64,000 nt of DNA from Actinobacteria bacterium IMCC26207. Lineage in GTDB: Bacteria; Actinomycetota; Acidimicrobiia; Acidimicrobiales; Microtrichaceae. The stretch lies in the NCBI GenBank assembly GCA_001025035.1, contig LCZK01000008.1, positions 62,001 to 126,000 of the forward strand, written 5' to 3'. Shown piece after piece: positions 1 to 8,111 of the stretch; the first letter of the stretch is position 1; every line of letters begins with the position of its first letter. The notes beneath the pieces are model-generated. The model saw only the letters and a program-made list of their open reading frames with translations, searched no databases and was not told the origin of the DNA. Both the position numbers and the translations under genes were made by a program.

Positions 1-231
1 GTTCCGGCTAGTGAGCCCATTAGCGGAGTAGGTGTCACCGCCAGCAGAAAGTTTAGCGAAGTCGTCATATCGGTTCGCGAGAACTCGAGTCAATCGCAAC
101 AACTACTTGGGATTGTGAGCCACAACCCGTCGAGTGGCACTCCGAGCGACGGGCATACGGCTCGAGTTGTCTGCGATCCCGACTATGTCATCACCGACAC
201 AGACCGGTTGCTGCTAACCAGCATTCTCTAG
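1..231 (+). CDS. C-terminal end of an unidentified protein (cut by window edge)
   Basis: An open frame enters from the left edge and stops at TAG 229-231, giving 76 residues. The piece is Ser/Thr-rich, ends in DTDRLLLTSIL, and contains one cysteine. I do not recognise a family and see no membrane segment. Roughly 190 bases of non-coding sequence with a strong hairpin separate it from the convergent lipoprotein gene. The frame is open from the first base and the composition is similar to neighbouring genes, which is the only support for it being coding. Confidence 0.5.
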   Translation, partial: VPASEPISGVGVTASRKFSEVVISVRENSSQSQQLLGIVSHNPSSGTPSDGHTARVVCDPDYVITDTDRLLLTSIL

Positions 232-369
232 CTTCACAGCTTGGCCTATCAAGACCGAAGTGCCAGATCCGCGCTCCTCGGCGACGGGGCGATTCCAGTT
301 GCAGGGCAACTGACGATTCAAGAACACCTGCTCGGATCTCCAGAGCTTGCCCCAGACCAGTCTTCGCTC

Positions 370-414
370 GTTTGCAGCGCTAAATCAACCCATACTGTCG
401 GTTGCGCTGCAAAC
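370..414. terminator. Hairpin between convergent genes
   Basis: A 10-bp perfect inverted repeat (GTTTGCAGCG at 370-379, CGCTGCAAAC at 405-414) encloses a second 5-bp stem (CAACC 386-390, GGTTG 400-404). It lies 8 bases beyond the stop of the minus-strand lipoprotein gene and in the gap facing the plus-strand gene end, so a bidirectional terminator is the simplest reading. There is no U-tract, so an operator or other structured element remains possible. Confidence 0.45.
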
Positions 415-421
415 ACTCGAG

Positions 422-1450
422 TCAGCTGGCGACATAGGTGTTGATTGCGGGGAACTGCCCTTCCGTAGTCAGTACAAGGTCCCGACCGTTCTGCTGAAAC
501 GCAGCGGCCTCGCCCTGAGACTCAGGTTGAATCTGAACCGAACAGGGCGGAGCGGTAAATGCGTCCGAGATGCTCTCACCCGTCAAGCGTGGCCAGAGAT
601 ACACGCGGTTATAGGTGCGAAGCATGATGTTGGCGCCGTCGGGCGAGATATCACCGCCGGTGACCGATCGGTCGAACCCCATTGGCAGTTCAAGGGAGGC
701 CACCTCACGAAGAGTCTGGGGCGATCCAGAGGCGGCCTGAGCAGCGGGAAGCTGGTACACAATGCTGTTGGCCTCGCCGCTCTTGGTCACCACATAGATG
801 TCGGCTGATAGTGGGTCAACGAGAAGCGCCTCTGCGTCCCAAGCCAAGCCATCGGGATACATAACGTCAATCCGCTCAGCGGGTACGGAACCCCGAATGC
901 CAGTTGCACCCGGCAAGATCCCCGGCTCGACTGCACGATAGATCGACAGGTTGGAGCGGCCCTTATTGCCACCAATATCTCCGAGGTACAGGTAGCTGGT
1001 TCCTGACTCCGGTCCAGGGCCAACGGCGATGTCCTCCCAATCTCGTGCCTGCGCTCCGTCAATTTGGAATCTTCCGATCGCAGCGCCGGAAAGATCGGTC
1101 GCGAACACTCTGGCGCTATCGCCCGAATCGTTGTGAACCCAATAAATGCCCGGGTTGGTTCGCGATGCTGCAATGCCGGAGGCCTCGGTGATGGCTGGGT
1201 CCTGCAGAGTGCCGGTCTGAACTGCTGCACCGAACAGTGGGCAGGTCCGCAGCGTGGAGCTCGGCGCTGTAGTGGTGGTTCTCAGACTGCTTACCGTGGT
1301 GGGCGAGATCGTTGGCGGGGCCGAACTCGTACTTGAGCTTGCCTGATTCGAGGTATTGGCAGAATTCGACTGCTGGCAACCGACTAAAGCCACTAGTCCA
1401 AGAAGTCCTAGGGCCGCTGCAGATTTCAAGAAGGCAACTCGCGGCAGCAC
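422..1450 (-). CDS. Lipoprotein with predicted beta-propeller domain
   Basis: 342 residues from a GTG start. The N-terminus is a lipoprotein signal with lipobox LVGC at about residue 25, followed by a Ser/Thr-rich linker to about residue 70. The rest has repeated beta-rich blades with motifs YWVHNDSGDSARVFA, DWEDIAVGPG and YLYLGDIGGNKG, a pattern seen in extracellular propeller proteins of the esterase-like/SMP-30 type. It is probably anchored on the outer face of the membrane. No catalytic residues can be assigned and the ligand is unknown. The gene follows a pseudogene remnant and is the last minus-strand gene before a hairpin at 370-414. Confidence 0.75.
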   Translation of the reverse strand: MLPRVAFLKSAAALGLLGLVALVGCQQSNSANTSNQASSSTSSAPPTISPTTVSSLRTTTTAPSSTLRTCPLFGAAVQTGTLQDPAITEASGIAASRTNPGIYWVHNDSGDSARVFATDLSGAAIGRFQIDGAQARDWEDIAVGPGPESGTSYLYLGDIGGNKGRSNLSIYRAVEPGILPGATGIRGSVPAERIDVMYPDGLAWDAEALLVDPLSADIYVVTKSGEANSIVYQLPAAQAASGSPQTLREVASLELPMGFDRSVTGGDISPDGANIMLRTYNRVYLWPRLTGESISDAFTAPPCSVQIQPESQGEAAAFQQNGRDLVLTTEGQFPAINTYVAS

Positions 1451-1454
1451 GCTG

Positions 1455-1619
1455 TCAGTGTAGGGACACCGTGCCTGCGAATGTTTGGCTAGCTACGCCA
1501 GATCTTCCTGAGGTCTTGGGCATGCAACCGATGACCAGGTCATCGCCCTCAAAGAGCAGGTTCGTTCCGTTGACTCGCGGTGAACCATCTGCGTGCAGCG
1601 TGGCGAGCACATGGTGTTC
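1455..1619 (-). pseudogene. Remnant of a PNPOx-fold (pyridoxamine oxidase-like) gene
   Basis: In the frame offset from the upstream acyl-CoA dehydrogenase, the minus strand reads HHVLATLHADGSPRVNGTN followed by LFEGDDLVIGCMP. This is the conserved N-terminal strand pair of small PNPOx/F420-type flavin-binding proteins (typical form LATLRADGSPRVSGTE). The similarity ends abruptly after KTSGRSGVA and a TGA at 1455-1457. There is no plausible start with a ribosome-binding site, and the usual remaining 70-100 residues are missing. I read it as a decayed gene fragment trapped between two intact genes. A short overlapping functional ORF is less likely. Confidence 0.6.
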
Positions 1620-1624
1620 AGAAG

Positions 1625-2857
1625 CTATTCGATCCTCAACCCAGAGATGGCCCGGCTGATGACTAGTTGCTGGATCTGCTCAGTGCCCTCGAAGATGTCG
1701 AAGATCTTTGCATCACGGTGCCAGCGCTCCACGGGGTACTCACGGGTGTAGCCGTAACCGCCGAGAATCTGAATGGCGCGCTCGGTTACCCACACGGCTG
1801 TGCGGCCGGCCATGAGCTTCGACATTGAGCCTTCTGCGTTAACAAATCCTCCGCCGTTACCCGACAACCAAGCTGCGCGATAGACCATCAGTCGAGCGGC
1901 CTCAATCTGCGTGGCCATATCGGCCAGCATGAACGCAATCGACTGATTCATGATGATGGGCTTGCCGAATGCTGTGCGCTCTTGGGCGTACTGCAGTGCG
2001 TACTCGTACGCTGCACGTGCAACGCCAACTGCCTGAGCACCAACGGCTGGGCGTGTGGCCTCGAAGGTTGCCATGGCGGGCTGCTTGCCCGAACGGATCG
2101 AAGGATTCTTCAGCGCCTCATGTGCCCGAGCGATTTTTTCATCCAGCTTCTCTTTACCGCCGAGCAGATTCGCTCCAGGAATCTTCACGTCATCAAGCAC
2201 AACCTCAGAGGTGTGCGAGGCGCGAATACCGTGCTTCTTGTACTTCTGCCCCATGGACAATCCGGGAGTACCGGGTCCAACGATGAAGCTGGCCTGACCG
2301 CGGCCTTTGAGCGCAGGGTCAACTGTTGCGACCACCACGTGCACATCGGCAATTCCGCCGTTCGTGATCCATGCTTTGGTTCCGTTGAGAGTCCATTCGT
2401 CTTTGGCCTCGTCGTATACGGCACGGGTCCGAAGCGAAGAAACATCTGAGCCGGCGTCGGGCTCAGAAACACAGAAGGCTCCGAGCGCAATCTTCTCGGG
2501 GGTGCCGTAGCACTGCGGCACCCACTCGAGTGTTTGCTCCATCGTGCCGTTACCGGCGATTCCTGCAGCAGCCAAACTCGACCCAAATATTGCAAGCCCA
2601 ATCCCAGCGTCTCCCCAGAACAGTTCCTCTAGTGCAACTGGCATGGTCAGCCCAGTTGGGTCACCCAGCATTGCCTGAGAGATAAATTCAAAGCCGTACA
2701 AGCCAATGTCGGCAGCCTGCTGAACGATTGGCCACGGGAACTCTTCACGCTCGTCCCACTCTTCGGCTGCGGGCCGCACCACGTTCTCGGCGAAGTCATG
2801 GACCCACTTCTGGATCTGCAGTTGGTCCTCATTCAGGGTCATCGAGAATTCACTCAT
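1625..2857 (-). CDS. Acyl-CoA dehydrogenase
   Basis: 410 residues, full length for the family. The order is the N-terminal helical domain (residues 1-125), the beta-barrel domain with FCVSEPDAGSD and WITNGG (about 130-240), and the C-terminal helical bundle ending QILGGYGYTREYPVERWHRD and IFEGTEQIQ. The Glu of the EGT motif is the usual catalytic base. It is an FAD enzyme introducing the alpha-beta double bond in acyl-CoA thioesters during fatty acid or branched-chain degradation. It is divergent from an XRE-type regulator, with a 16-bp palindrome at 2952-2967 between the two starts, which suggests local control. The exact substrate cannot be read from sequence. Confidence 0.95.
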   Translation of the reverse strand: MSEFSMTLNEDQLQIQKWVHDFAENVVRPAAEEWDEREEFPWPIVQQAADIGLYGFEFISQAMLGDPTGLTMPVALEELFWGDAGIGLAIFGSSLAAAGIAGNGTMEQTLEWVPQCYGTPEKIALGAFCVSEPDAGSDVSSLRTRAVYDEAKDEWTLNGTKAWITNGGIADVHVVVATVDPALKGRGQASFIVGPGTPGLSMGQKYKKHGIRASHTSEVVLDDVKIPGANLLGGKEKLDEKIARAHEALKNPSIRSGKQPAMATFEATRPAVGAQAVGVARAAYEYALQYAQERTAFGKPIIMNQSIAFMLADMATQIEAARLMVYRAAWLSGNGGGFVNAEGSMSKLMAGRTAVWVTERAIQILGGYGYTREYPVERWHRDAKIFDIFEGTEQIQQLVISRAISGLRIE

Positions 2858-2951
2858 GCGCTGCGTTCCTTTCGCTACATACTCGGGTGCTGTTCGGTGG
2901 TGTCAGGTTCAGTTCGTGAGATCTACCCACTCGGAACTTACTGTTCCGTAT

Positions 2952-2967
2952 GTTACCCGTGGGTAAC
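2952..2967. promoter_or_regulatory. Palindromic operator between acyl-CoA dehydrogenase and XRE regulator
   Basis: GTTACCC and GGGTAAC form a perfect 7-bp inverted repeat with a 2-base spacer. It lies 95 bases upstream of the dehydrogenase start and 128 bases upstream of the regulator start. The size and symmetry fit a dimeric regulator such as a TetR- or XRE-type protein. The adjacent XRE protein is the obvious candidate, but binding is inferred. Confidence 0.6.
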
Positions 2968-3094
2968 CTACCACTTTGGGAAGAACTTCCAAACCGTACG
3001 GATCAAACCGCCCAACTACAACCACAACTTGGGCAACTGGGTTGAATTGCTCACATCTGACCGATTGCGTCCGATTGAGACAGCAGGAGGCATA

Positions 3095-3946
3095 ATGCTC
3101 GCCGAGCAGAACACCGGAAACGCAGTACATCAACTCCGAATCTTGTCGGGCTTGAACCAGCGTGAGGCCGCGCGCCGTATTGGCATTTCTCGCTCCACGT
3201 TGCGCTCCTGGGAGGCTCATCGCACAACCCCGGACTCCTCGCAATTAGTCTCAGCAGTTGCGGCTCTCGGTCAAGACCTTGACGACGTGATGGTGCCTCG
3301 AACCGACTTGATCGATCCCGAGCACCTAGGCCTGCTCACAGTTGGCACGGAGCAGATTGTGGTTGCGGATCACCTTGGCGCAGACACAACTCCCCATGAG
3401 TTCAACATCTCACTGATCGGCGCCTACCTCGGCGCAGTTCGTAGGCAGCGAGGTCTGACTGCTGATGCCCCGGTTCAGCTTCGATCCAACGACCTCTCGG
3501 CTCTTGCAGTCGTGCTCGACCTGAATGATGACGAGCTGGAGCATCTTTTGGCCGTTGAGTTTGATCTGAGCAGTGAATCCGCACGCCAAGTAGTGAGAGG
3601 ACTGCTAGCAGCCGGTCTGGTTGCTCTGGCTGCGAGCGGCGCTCTTCAGAGCCCTTGGCTGGCTCAGCCTGGACTCGCAACGCAAAACCCGAACCATCAG
3701 CGCCCAAATTTCTGGGCTGGCGATCTTGGGCCGACGCTGCGAGGACCGGCGTTCTGGATGGGTCGTGGTGCGCCTTCGGAACTTGCGGTGTGGAAGGCAG
3801 CCTCCACTCAAGAGACTGGCCGAGCCGAGGAGTTCATTGAGCTCGACCCTGAGGACGCCATAGAAGTTGACCTCGAAACTGGCGCGACCTTTGCAGAGGC
3901 AAAAGTATCAACCTCAAGCGAACTCGCCGGATCAAACCTCTCCTGA
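3095..3946 (+). CDS. XRE-family HTH transcriptional regulator
   Basis: 283 residues. I chose ATG 3095 because GGAGG sits just upstream; the frame stays open further upstream but that stretch covers the divergent promoter region. Residues about 8-60 are a Cro/CI-type helix-turn-helix (LRILSGLNQREAARRIGISR, then STLRSWEAHRTTP). A second region around 110-125 (LIGAYLGAVRRQRGLTADA) looks like the start of another XRE-type helix pair. The C-terminal 100 residues are unassigned and acidic near the end. Divergent placement from an acyl-CoA dehydrogenase with a palindrome between suggests it controls that gene and possibly itself. Confidence 0.85.
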   Translation: MLAEQNTGNAVHQLRILSGLNQREAARRIGISRSTLRSWEAHRTTPDSSQLVSAVAALGQDLDDVMVPRTDLIDPEHLGLLTVGTEQIVVADHLGADTTPHEFNISLIGAYLGAVRRQRGLTADAPVQLRSNDLSALAVVLDLNDDELEHLLAVEFDLSSESARQVVRGLLAAGLVALAASGALQSPWLAQPGLATQNPNHQRPNFWAGDLGPTLRGPAFWMGRGAPSELAVWKAASTQETGRAEEFIELDPEDAIEVDLETGATFAEAKVSTSSELAGSNLS

Positions 3947-4029
3947 ATTCCTGCTCAAGCTTCTCGGCTCAGTGTCGATACGGCTGATGTCGAAACCGGG
4001 CCAGATAGGTCCGCCGTCGACATCGGAGC

Positions 4030-5334
4030 ATGAGACCAAACAGATGCAAGTTGCGGTTGCGCAACACGATTCAGATTCTTACTAGCGCGGCAGTCTTGGT
4101 GACCTTGGGTGCGGCTTGCACACCCATTGCCGTCCCCGCACTGACTCAAGTTGCAAACCAGAGCGCCATCTCCTCGCAGGCTGTGGCGGCTCCTCGGCTC
4201 GCTACCACGACAACCACTGTGAAACCACGAGTTGTCACTACCACCACGGTCAAGCCCACCACCACCACCGTCAAACCCACGACTACGACGGTCAAACCCA
4301 CAACCACGACGGTCAAACCCACAACCACGACGGTCAAACCCACAACCACGACGGTCACGACCACGACCATCAAGCCGGCCACGACTTGGCCTGTGTCGCT
4401 CACGGCTTTGTTCCATGATTCTCAGACCACGGCGACGCTCGGCGGTTGTCGTGTCTTCCCGGCAGACCATTACATGAATGCCACAAATGTGAATTCCTTA
4501 CCTGTCCGGGCAGAATCCGCTGCCTGGCTCGACAGCATCGGCGGTGCTTCCACCAATCTGGTAGCACCCAGTTCGAACGTCTGGCAAGGCTCTCGTCCCG
4601 GCACTCCCATGAACATTGTGGACTCCCGATCGACTGGCTTTAAGCCCGTCACCTTTGGCCACGATTGGTCGGCAAAGTCCTACCTCGGCCCCTATCCGCT
4701 ACCAGCCTCACCCGCTTTGCAAGGTGCACCAAACCTATCTGGAGCTTGGGACAAGCGACTCATGGTGGTGGACTCCGCCGAGTGCATGGCCTACGAGCTG
4801 ATCCAGTACACACAGGTCTGGAACGGCACCTCCTTTAACCGCAATGCACTAGCCGGAGCTCGCTACCCACTGAACTCCAACGACATGCCGCTCGGCACAA
4901 CCAACGCACCAAATACTCCCATGATCGGGCAGTACGTCCTGAACTCCGAAGTGAACTCAGGGACCATTCCACACGTCATGGCCTTCTGCTCTCAGAACAC
5001 TCGCATTAGTACCAGCTCACTGTGGCCAGCGCGAAAGAGCGACGGCTTGAACACTGCGGCCGACGCCATGCCGATGGGAACATGGATCCGCCTTGGTAGC
5101 AACATCGACCCCAGTTCGTTCACAGGTGGCACCCGGGTGATTGTTGAAGCACTGCAAACAAGAGGCGCAATCCTGACCGATAGTTGTGCCCATCAGTTCA
5201 GCCTTCTCGCAGAGAACAGCGCTGATTGGAACAACGCCGATATGGCGCAACTCACCCGCCTCACACCTGCCGACTTTCAGGTGGTCGACTCCGCAGTCAT
5301 GAAGGTGTCCGACTCAAGCTATGCCGTCCGGTAA
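4030..5334 (+). CDS. Exported conserved protein with Thr-rich repeat linker
   Basis: 434 residues. The N-terminus has a positively charged start, a hydrophobic segment (about 13-28) and LGAAC, which fits a lipoprotein or ordinary signal peptide. Residues 59-120 are a Thr/Val/Lys/Pro linker containing five exact heptads VKPTTTT. The folded domain (about 140-434) has FPADHYMN, GPYPLP, a D-S-A-E-C-M-A-Y-E segment, LWPARKS and MPMGTWIRL. These are hallmarks of a conserved secreted family of unknown function, widespread in soil and water bacteria. The protein probably sits outside the membrane, held away from it by the stalk. No catalytic role can be assigned. Confidence 0.8.
   Translation: MRPNRCKLRLRNTIQILTSAAVLVTLGAACTPIAVPALTQVANQSAISSQAVAAPRLATTTTTVKPRVVTTTTVKPTTTTVKPTTTTVKPTTTTVKPTTTTVKPTTTTVTTTTIKPATTWPVSLTALFHDSQTTATLGGCRVFPADHYMNATNVNSLPVRAESAAWLDSIGGASTNLVAPSSNVWQGSRPGTPMNIVDSRSTGFKPVTFGHDWSAKSYLGPYPLPASPALQGAPNLSGAWDKRLMVVDSAECMAYELIQYTQVWNGTSFNRNALAGARYPLNSNDMPLGTTNAPNTPMIGQYVLNSEVNSGTIPHVMAFCSQNTRISTSSLWPARKSDGLNTAADAMPMGTWIRLGSNIDPSSFTGGTRVIVEALQTRGAILTDSCAHQFSLLAENSADWNNADMAQLTRLTPADFQVVDSAVMKVSDSSYAVR
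4249..4353 (+). repeat. 21-bp tandem repeat, 5 copies, encoding VKPTTTT
   Basis: Five consecutive 21-base units encode the heptad VKPTTTT inside the stalk of the exported protein. The later copies are almost identical at the DNA level, pointing to recent copy-number change by slippage or unequal recombination. Similar Thr-rich sequence flanks the array on both sides. Confidence 0.85.
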
Positions 5335-5372
5335 TCCAGGGCGCAGGTTTGGCGTGGGTAGAAGCTAAGCAG

Positions 5373-5387
5373 CGCCTGAATCAGGCG
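5373..5387. terminator. Hairpin between convergent genes
   Basis: CGCCTGA and TCAGGCG form a 15-base palindrome with a single central base, able to fold as a 5-bp stem with a 5-base loop. It lies in the 61-base gap between the stop of the exported repeat protein and the stop of cysS. GC-rich sequence follows rather than a U-tract, so termination is inferred from position. Confidence 0.45.
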
Positions 5388-5395
5388 GGGCCGGG

Positions 5396-6760
5396 CTAGG
5401 CCTGCCGGACTTGAGTTCCGGTTGGCGAATCCTCTGCCACCCAGCCAGCTGCATGAATCTCATCTCGCAATGAATCAGCTTGGGCCCACTCTTTTGCTGC
5501 CCGGGCCTGATCTCGCTGAGAAGCCAAGGCCAAAATCTCGGCAGGAGCCTGCTGGGCCTGACCGAACACTTCCAATCCGACGGCGCCAAGGATCTGACGC
5601 CAGGCTGCTACGAGCGGGCCGGCACTCCCCTGCTCATCTCGTGTATCAAGGGCCCGGTTGATCTCTGTGACAAGTCCAAAGATCTGCGCATAGGTAGCAG
5701 GAGTATCTAGGTCATTGTCCATCTGCTGTTGAAAGGCTGCGATCGCAGCAGGTTCCGGTTCAGCCGGCGCAACCTCGGCCACTCGACGAGCAAGCGAATC
5801 CAAGCGATGAAGGGCATTCTCCGCCGCAGTAATAGTCGAGTCCGTGACCTCAACAGGTGAGCGGTAGTGCGAACCGAGAACTACCAGCCGATACGCCCGC
5901 GGATCATGTGATGCAATTAAGTCCACCAAAGTCGTGAAGTTGTTGAGCGACTTTGACATCTTCTCGCCGCCGACCTCGACAAATCCGTTATGCATCCAGT
6001 GCCCAGCAAAGGGCCGTCCAATCGCCACCGCTTGAGCGCGTTCATTCTCATGGTGAGGAAACGCTAGGTCCATGCCGCCGCCATGAAGATCGAATCCATC
6101 GCCCAGCAGATCCAGACTCATCACAACGCACTCGGTATGCCATCCCGGCCGGCCCGGTCCCCAAGGCGATGGCCATGCAGGCTCATTCGGCTTGGCAAAC
6201 TTCCAGAGCACAAAATCAGCTGGGTGGTGCTTGTTCCCTTCTCCCAGGATGACGCGATCACCGCCGCCGATCAGCATCTCATCTAGTGATTGTCGAGCCA
6301 GTAGGCCATAGCCGGGAACCCGGTCCACCGATAGGTAGACCCCATCGGGAGTCACGTAAGCAGCATCTTGTTCAATCAGGTCGGCAATGAGTTGCACCAT
6401 CTGCTCGACGTACTGCGTGGCATGGGGATCATGGTCGGGCCGAAGCACTCCTAGCGCATCCATTGCCGAGTACCAGACCTGTTCGTACTCTTGGGCAACC
6501 TCGGTCCAGTCTCGCCCTTCTTGCGCCGCACGCTGCAAGATCTTGTCGTCAATGTCAGTGATATTCGACACGTAGCTGACCTTGTTTCCTGACCAGATCA
6601 GATAGCGGCGGAGAATATCGAACACCAGCGAAAAGCGGCCGTGACCCAAGTGCGGTGGCCCGTACACAGTCGGACCACAGACATACATCGAGACTTTTCC
6701 GGCTTCACGCGTTTCTAGGGGGGTCACCGTCGAAAGCGCGGTGTCGTATAACCGGATCAT
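5396..6760 (-). CDS. cysS: Cysteinyl-tRNA synthetase
   Basis: 454 residues from ATG 6760; this start is chosen because homologues begin at MIRLYDT and the upstream open frame has no family similarity. The class I fold is clear: MYVCGPTVYGPPHLGHGR carries the zinc-ligand Cys and the HIGH-type motif, WHTECVVM and HHENERAQ supply further zinc ligands, and GGEKMSKSLNN is the KMSKS loop. It charges tRNA-Cys in the cytoplasm. The length and the KMSKSLNN form fit CysS better than the mycothiol ligase MshC, which is shorter. It faces the exported protein gene across a hairpin. Confidence 0.95.
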   Translation of the reverse strand: MIRLYDTALSTVTPLETREAGKVSMYVCGPTVYGPPHLGHGRFSLVFDILRRYLIWSGNKVSYVSNITDIDDKILQRAAQEGRDWTEVAQEYEQVWYSAMDALGVLRPDHDPHATQYVEQMVQLIADLIEQDAAYVTPDGVYLSVDRVPGYGLLARQSLDEMLIGGGDRVILGEGNKHHPADFVLWKFAKPNEPAWPSPWGPGRPGWHTECVVMSLDLLGDGFDLHGGGMDLAFPHHENERAQAVAIGRPFAGHWMHNGFVEVGGEKMSKSLNNFTTLVDLIASHDPRAYRLVVLGSHYRSPVEVTDSTITAAENALHRLDSLARRVAEVAPAEPEPAAIAAFQQQMDNDLDTPATYAQIFGLVTEINRALDTRDEQGSAGPLVAAWRQILGAVGLEVFGQAQQAPAEILALASQRDQARAAKEWAQADSLRDEIHAAGWVAEDSPTGTQVRQA

Positions 6761-6857
6761 GAGGGGACATCTTACTGTCCTGCAATGAACCGCCTCCCCG
6801 CTCCGTCTCCTCCTTCGAGGGGTGGGGTTTTTCTTCCCGCTCCGTAGGCTGAGTCCT

Positions 6858-8111
6858 GTGAACACGACCACAGAGGTTTCGCTCCGACGCAACGATGCTG
6901 TTCGACTCTCGGTCAGCATTACGGTGCCACTACTGCTCGCAATTCTGCTGCTAGCAGCCATCGGAACTAGCGGCCTCGTTACGGCCCTCCTCCTATGCGC
7001 AGGCATTGCTGCTTCGATCGCAACCACCTACCTGTTTGTGCTGCAGCCACTGATTGCGACTCGAGCAACTGCTACTTCCAAACTCGCGAAAGCAGAACAA
7101 GAACTCCTCGAAGAACGCCTAGACCAAGAGTTTCGCGAGCGGCTAGAACGAGCCCTCCTAGTAGCCGAAGCAGAACCAGCAGCGCTACGAACCGGATTGC
7201 GTGCCGTGGCAGAGATCATGGGACATGCCGAAGTATCGCTGTTGCTCAGCGTTCCTGATGAGCCTCGCGTGGGCTGGCAGATCCGCTTGCAGGGTGGATC
7301 GCTCGAACAAGCAGTGCCCCTAGCTCACACCCCCTCTTGTACAGCCCTGTCCAGCGCTTCCATTGCTGTTTCAGCAAGCTCGGCGGCACTCGATGCTTGC
7401 GCCCACTTGCATGACCCCCTCGGCGAAACCGCATCAGTCTGCATTCCCCTGCGACTGGGTGATCGCACGCTTGGTTCTGTTTGCATCACCAGCGCTCCGG
7501 GCGAAATCCCTCCCACAGCAGCTATTAGCCGAGCATCTTGGGCCGTGGAAAGAACTGGGGTTCGCGTCGCCGAGCAGCGCCTGCAGCGCGGCCCATCCGG
7601 TGCAGGTCAGATCGACCCGATCACAGCGCTTCCCGGAGCGCAAGCTTTGCGGCATCAGCTGCGGGATTTGGTTCGCACGCTCTCACCGTTTTGCGTAGGA
7701 ATCATCCAAATTGATGAGTTCGCACTACTTGGTTCGCAACACAGCGCCGCGGAATCTGATGATGCGCTACGTCTGCTCGCAGACGTTCTGTGCACAACGC
7801 TTCGCCCCGAAGACCTGATCTGCCGGCTTGATGGGCCACGCTTTGCCATTGTGCTTGCTGATTGCTCGGCAAGCCAAGCCACGGCTGCATTGGAACGGGC
7901 TCGGGAATCTCTGGCCTTACTCTTGGTCTCTCAGGAGAATCTGCCCTTTACCTGCTCTGCGGGGCTTGTCGAGTCGCACTGCGCCACCTCGCTGGACCAG
8001 ATTGTGCAACTCGCTGAGCAAGCCTGTTCTCAAGCGCATGCACATGGCGGCAATCGCGTCGTGCTCGCTACTGAACCAAGCACACAGCCCAGCCCCGATC
8101 AGCGCAGCTAG
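6858..8111 (+). CDS. Membrane GGDEF-like signalling protein with degenerate active site
   Basis: About 417 residues from GTG 6858; GTG 6822 in the same frame is an alternative. Two hydrophobic segments occur near the N-terminus (about 20-40 and 43-62), then a charged helix likely to be a coiled coil, a GAF-like region (about 100-235) and a GGDEF-type domain (about 250-405). The signature position reads LDGPRF instead of GG(D/E)EF, so diguanylate cyclase activity is not expected. It may bind a nucleotide or act as a partner protein. Its stop overlaps the stop of the convergent SDR gene in the four bases CTAG. Confidence 0.75.
   Translation: MNTTTEVSLRRNDAVRLSVSITVPLLLAILLLAAIGTSGLVTALLLCAGIAASIATTYLFVLQPLIATRATATSKLAKAEQELLEERLDQEFRERLERALLVAEAEPAALRTGLRAVAEIMGHAEVSLLLSVPDEPRVGWQIRLQGGSLEQAVPLAHTPSCTALSSASIAVSASSAALDACAHLHDPLGETASVCIPLRLGDRTLGSVCITSAPGEIPPTAAISRASWAVERTGVRVAEQRLQRGPSGAGQIDPITALPGAQALRHQLRDLVRTLSPFCVGIIQIDEFALLGSQHSAAESDDALRLLADVLCTTLRPEDLICRLDGPRFAIVLADCSASQATAALERARESLALLLVSQENLPFTCSAGLVESHCATSLDQIVQLAEQACSQAHAHGGNRVVLATEPSTQPSPDQRS

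Noticed and set aside
347-808. 153-codon open frame on the plus strand
   Set aside because: It lies antisense to the well-supported lipoprotein gene and its translation has no family features.
2798-3094. Upstream extension of the XRE regulator
   Set aside because: It covers the divergent promoter and operator, and ATG 3095 has a clear GGAGG site.
6761-7027. N-terminal extension of CysRS by 89 residues
   Set aside because: The extension is Arg/Ser-rich shadow sequence over the start of the divergent gene; homologues start at MIRLYDT.
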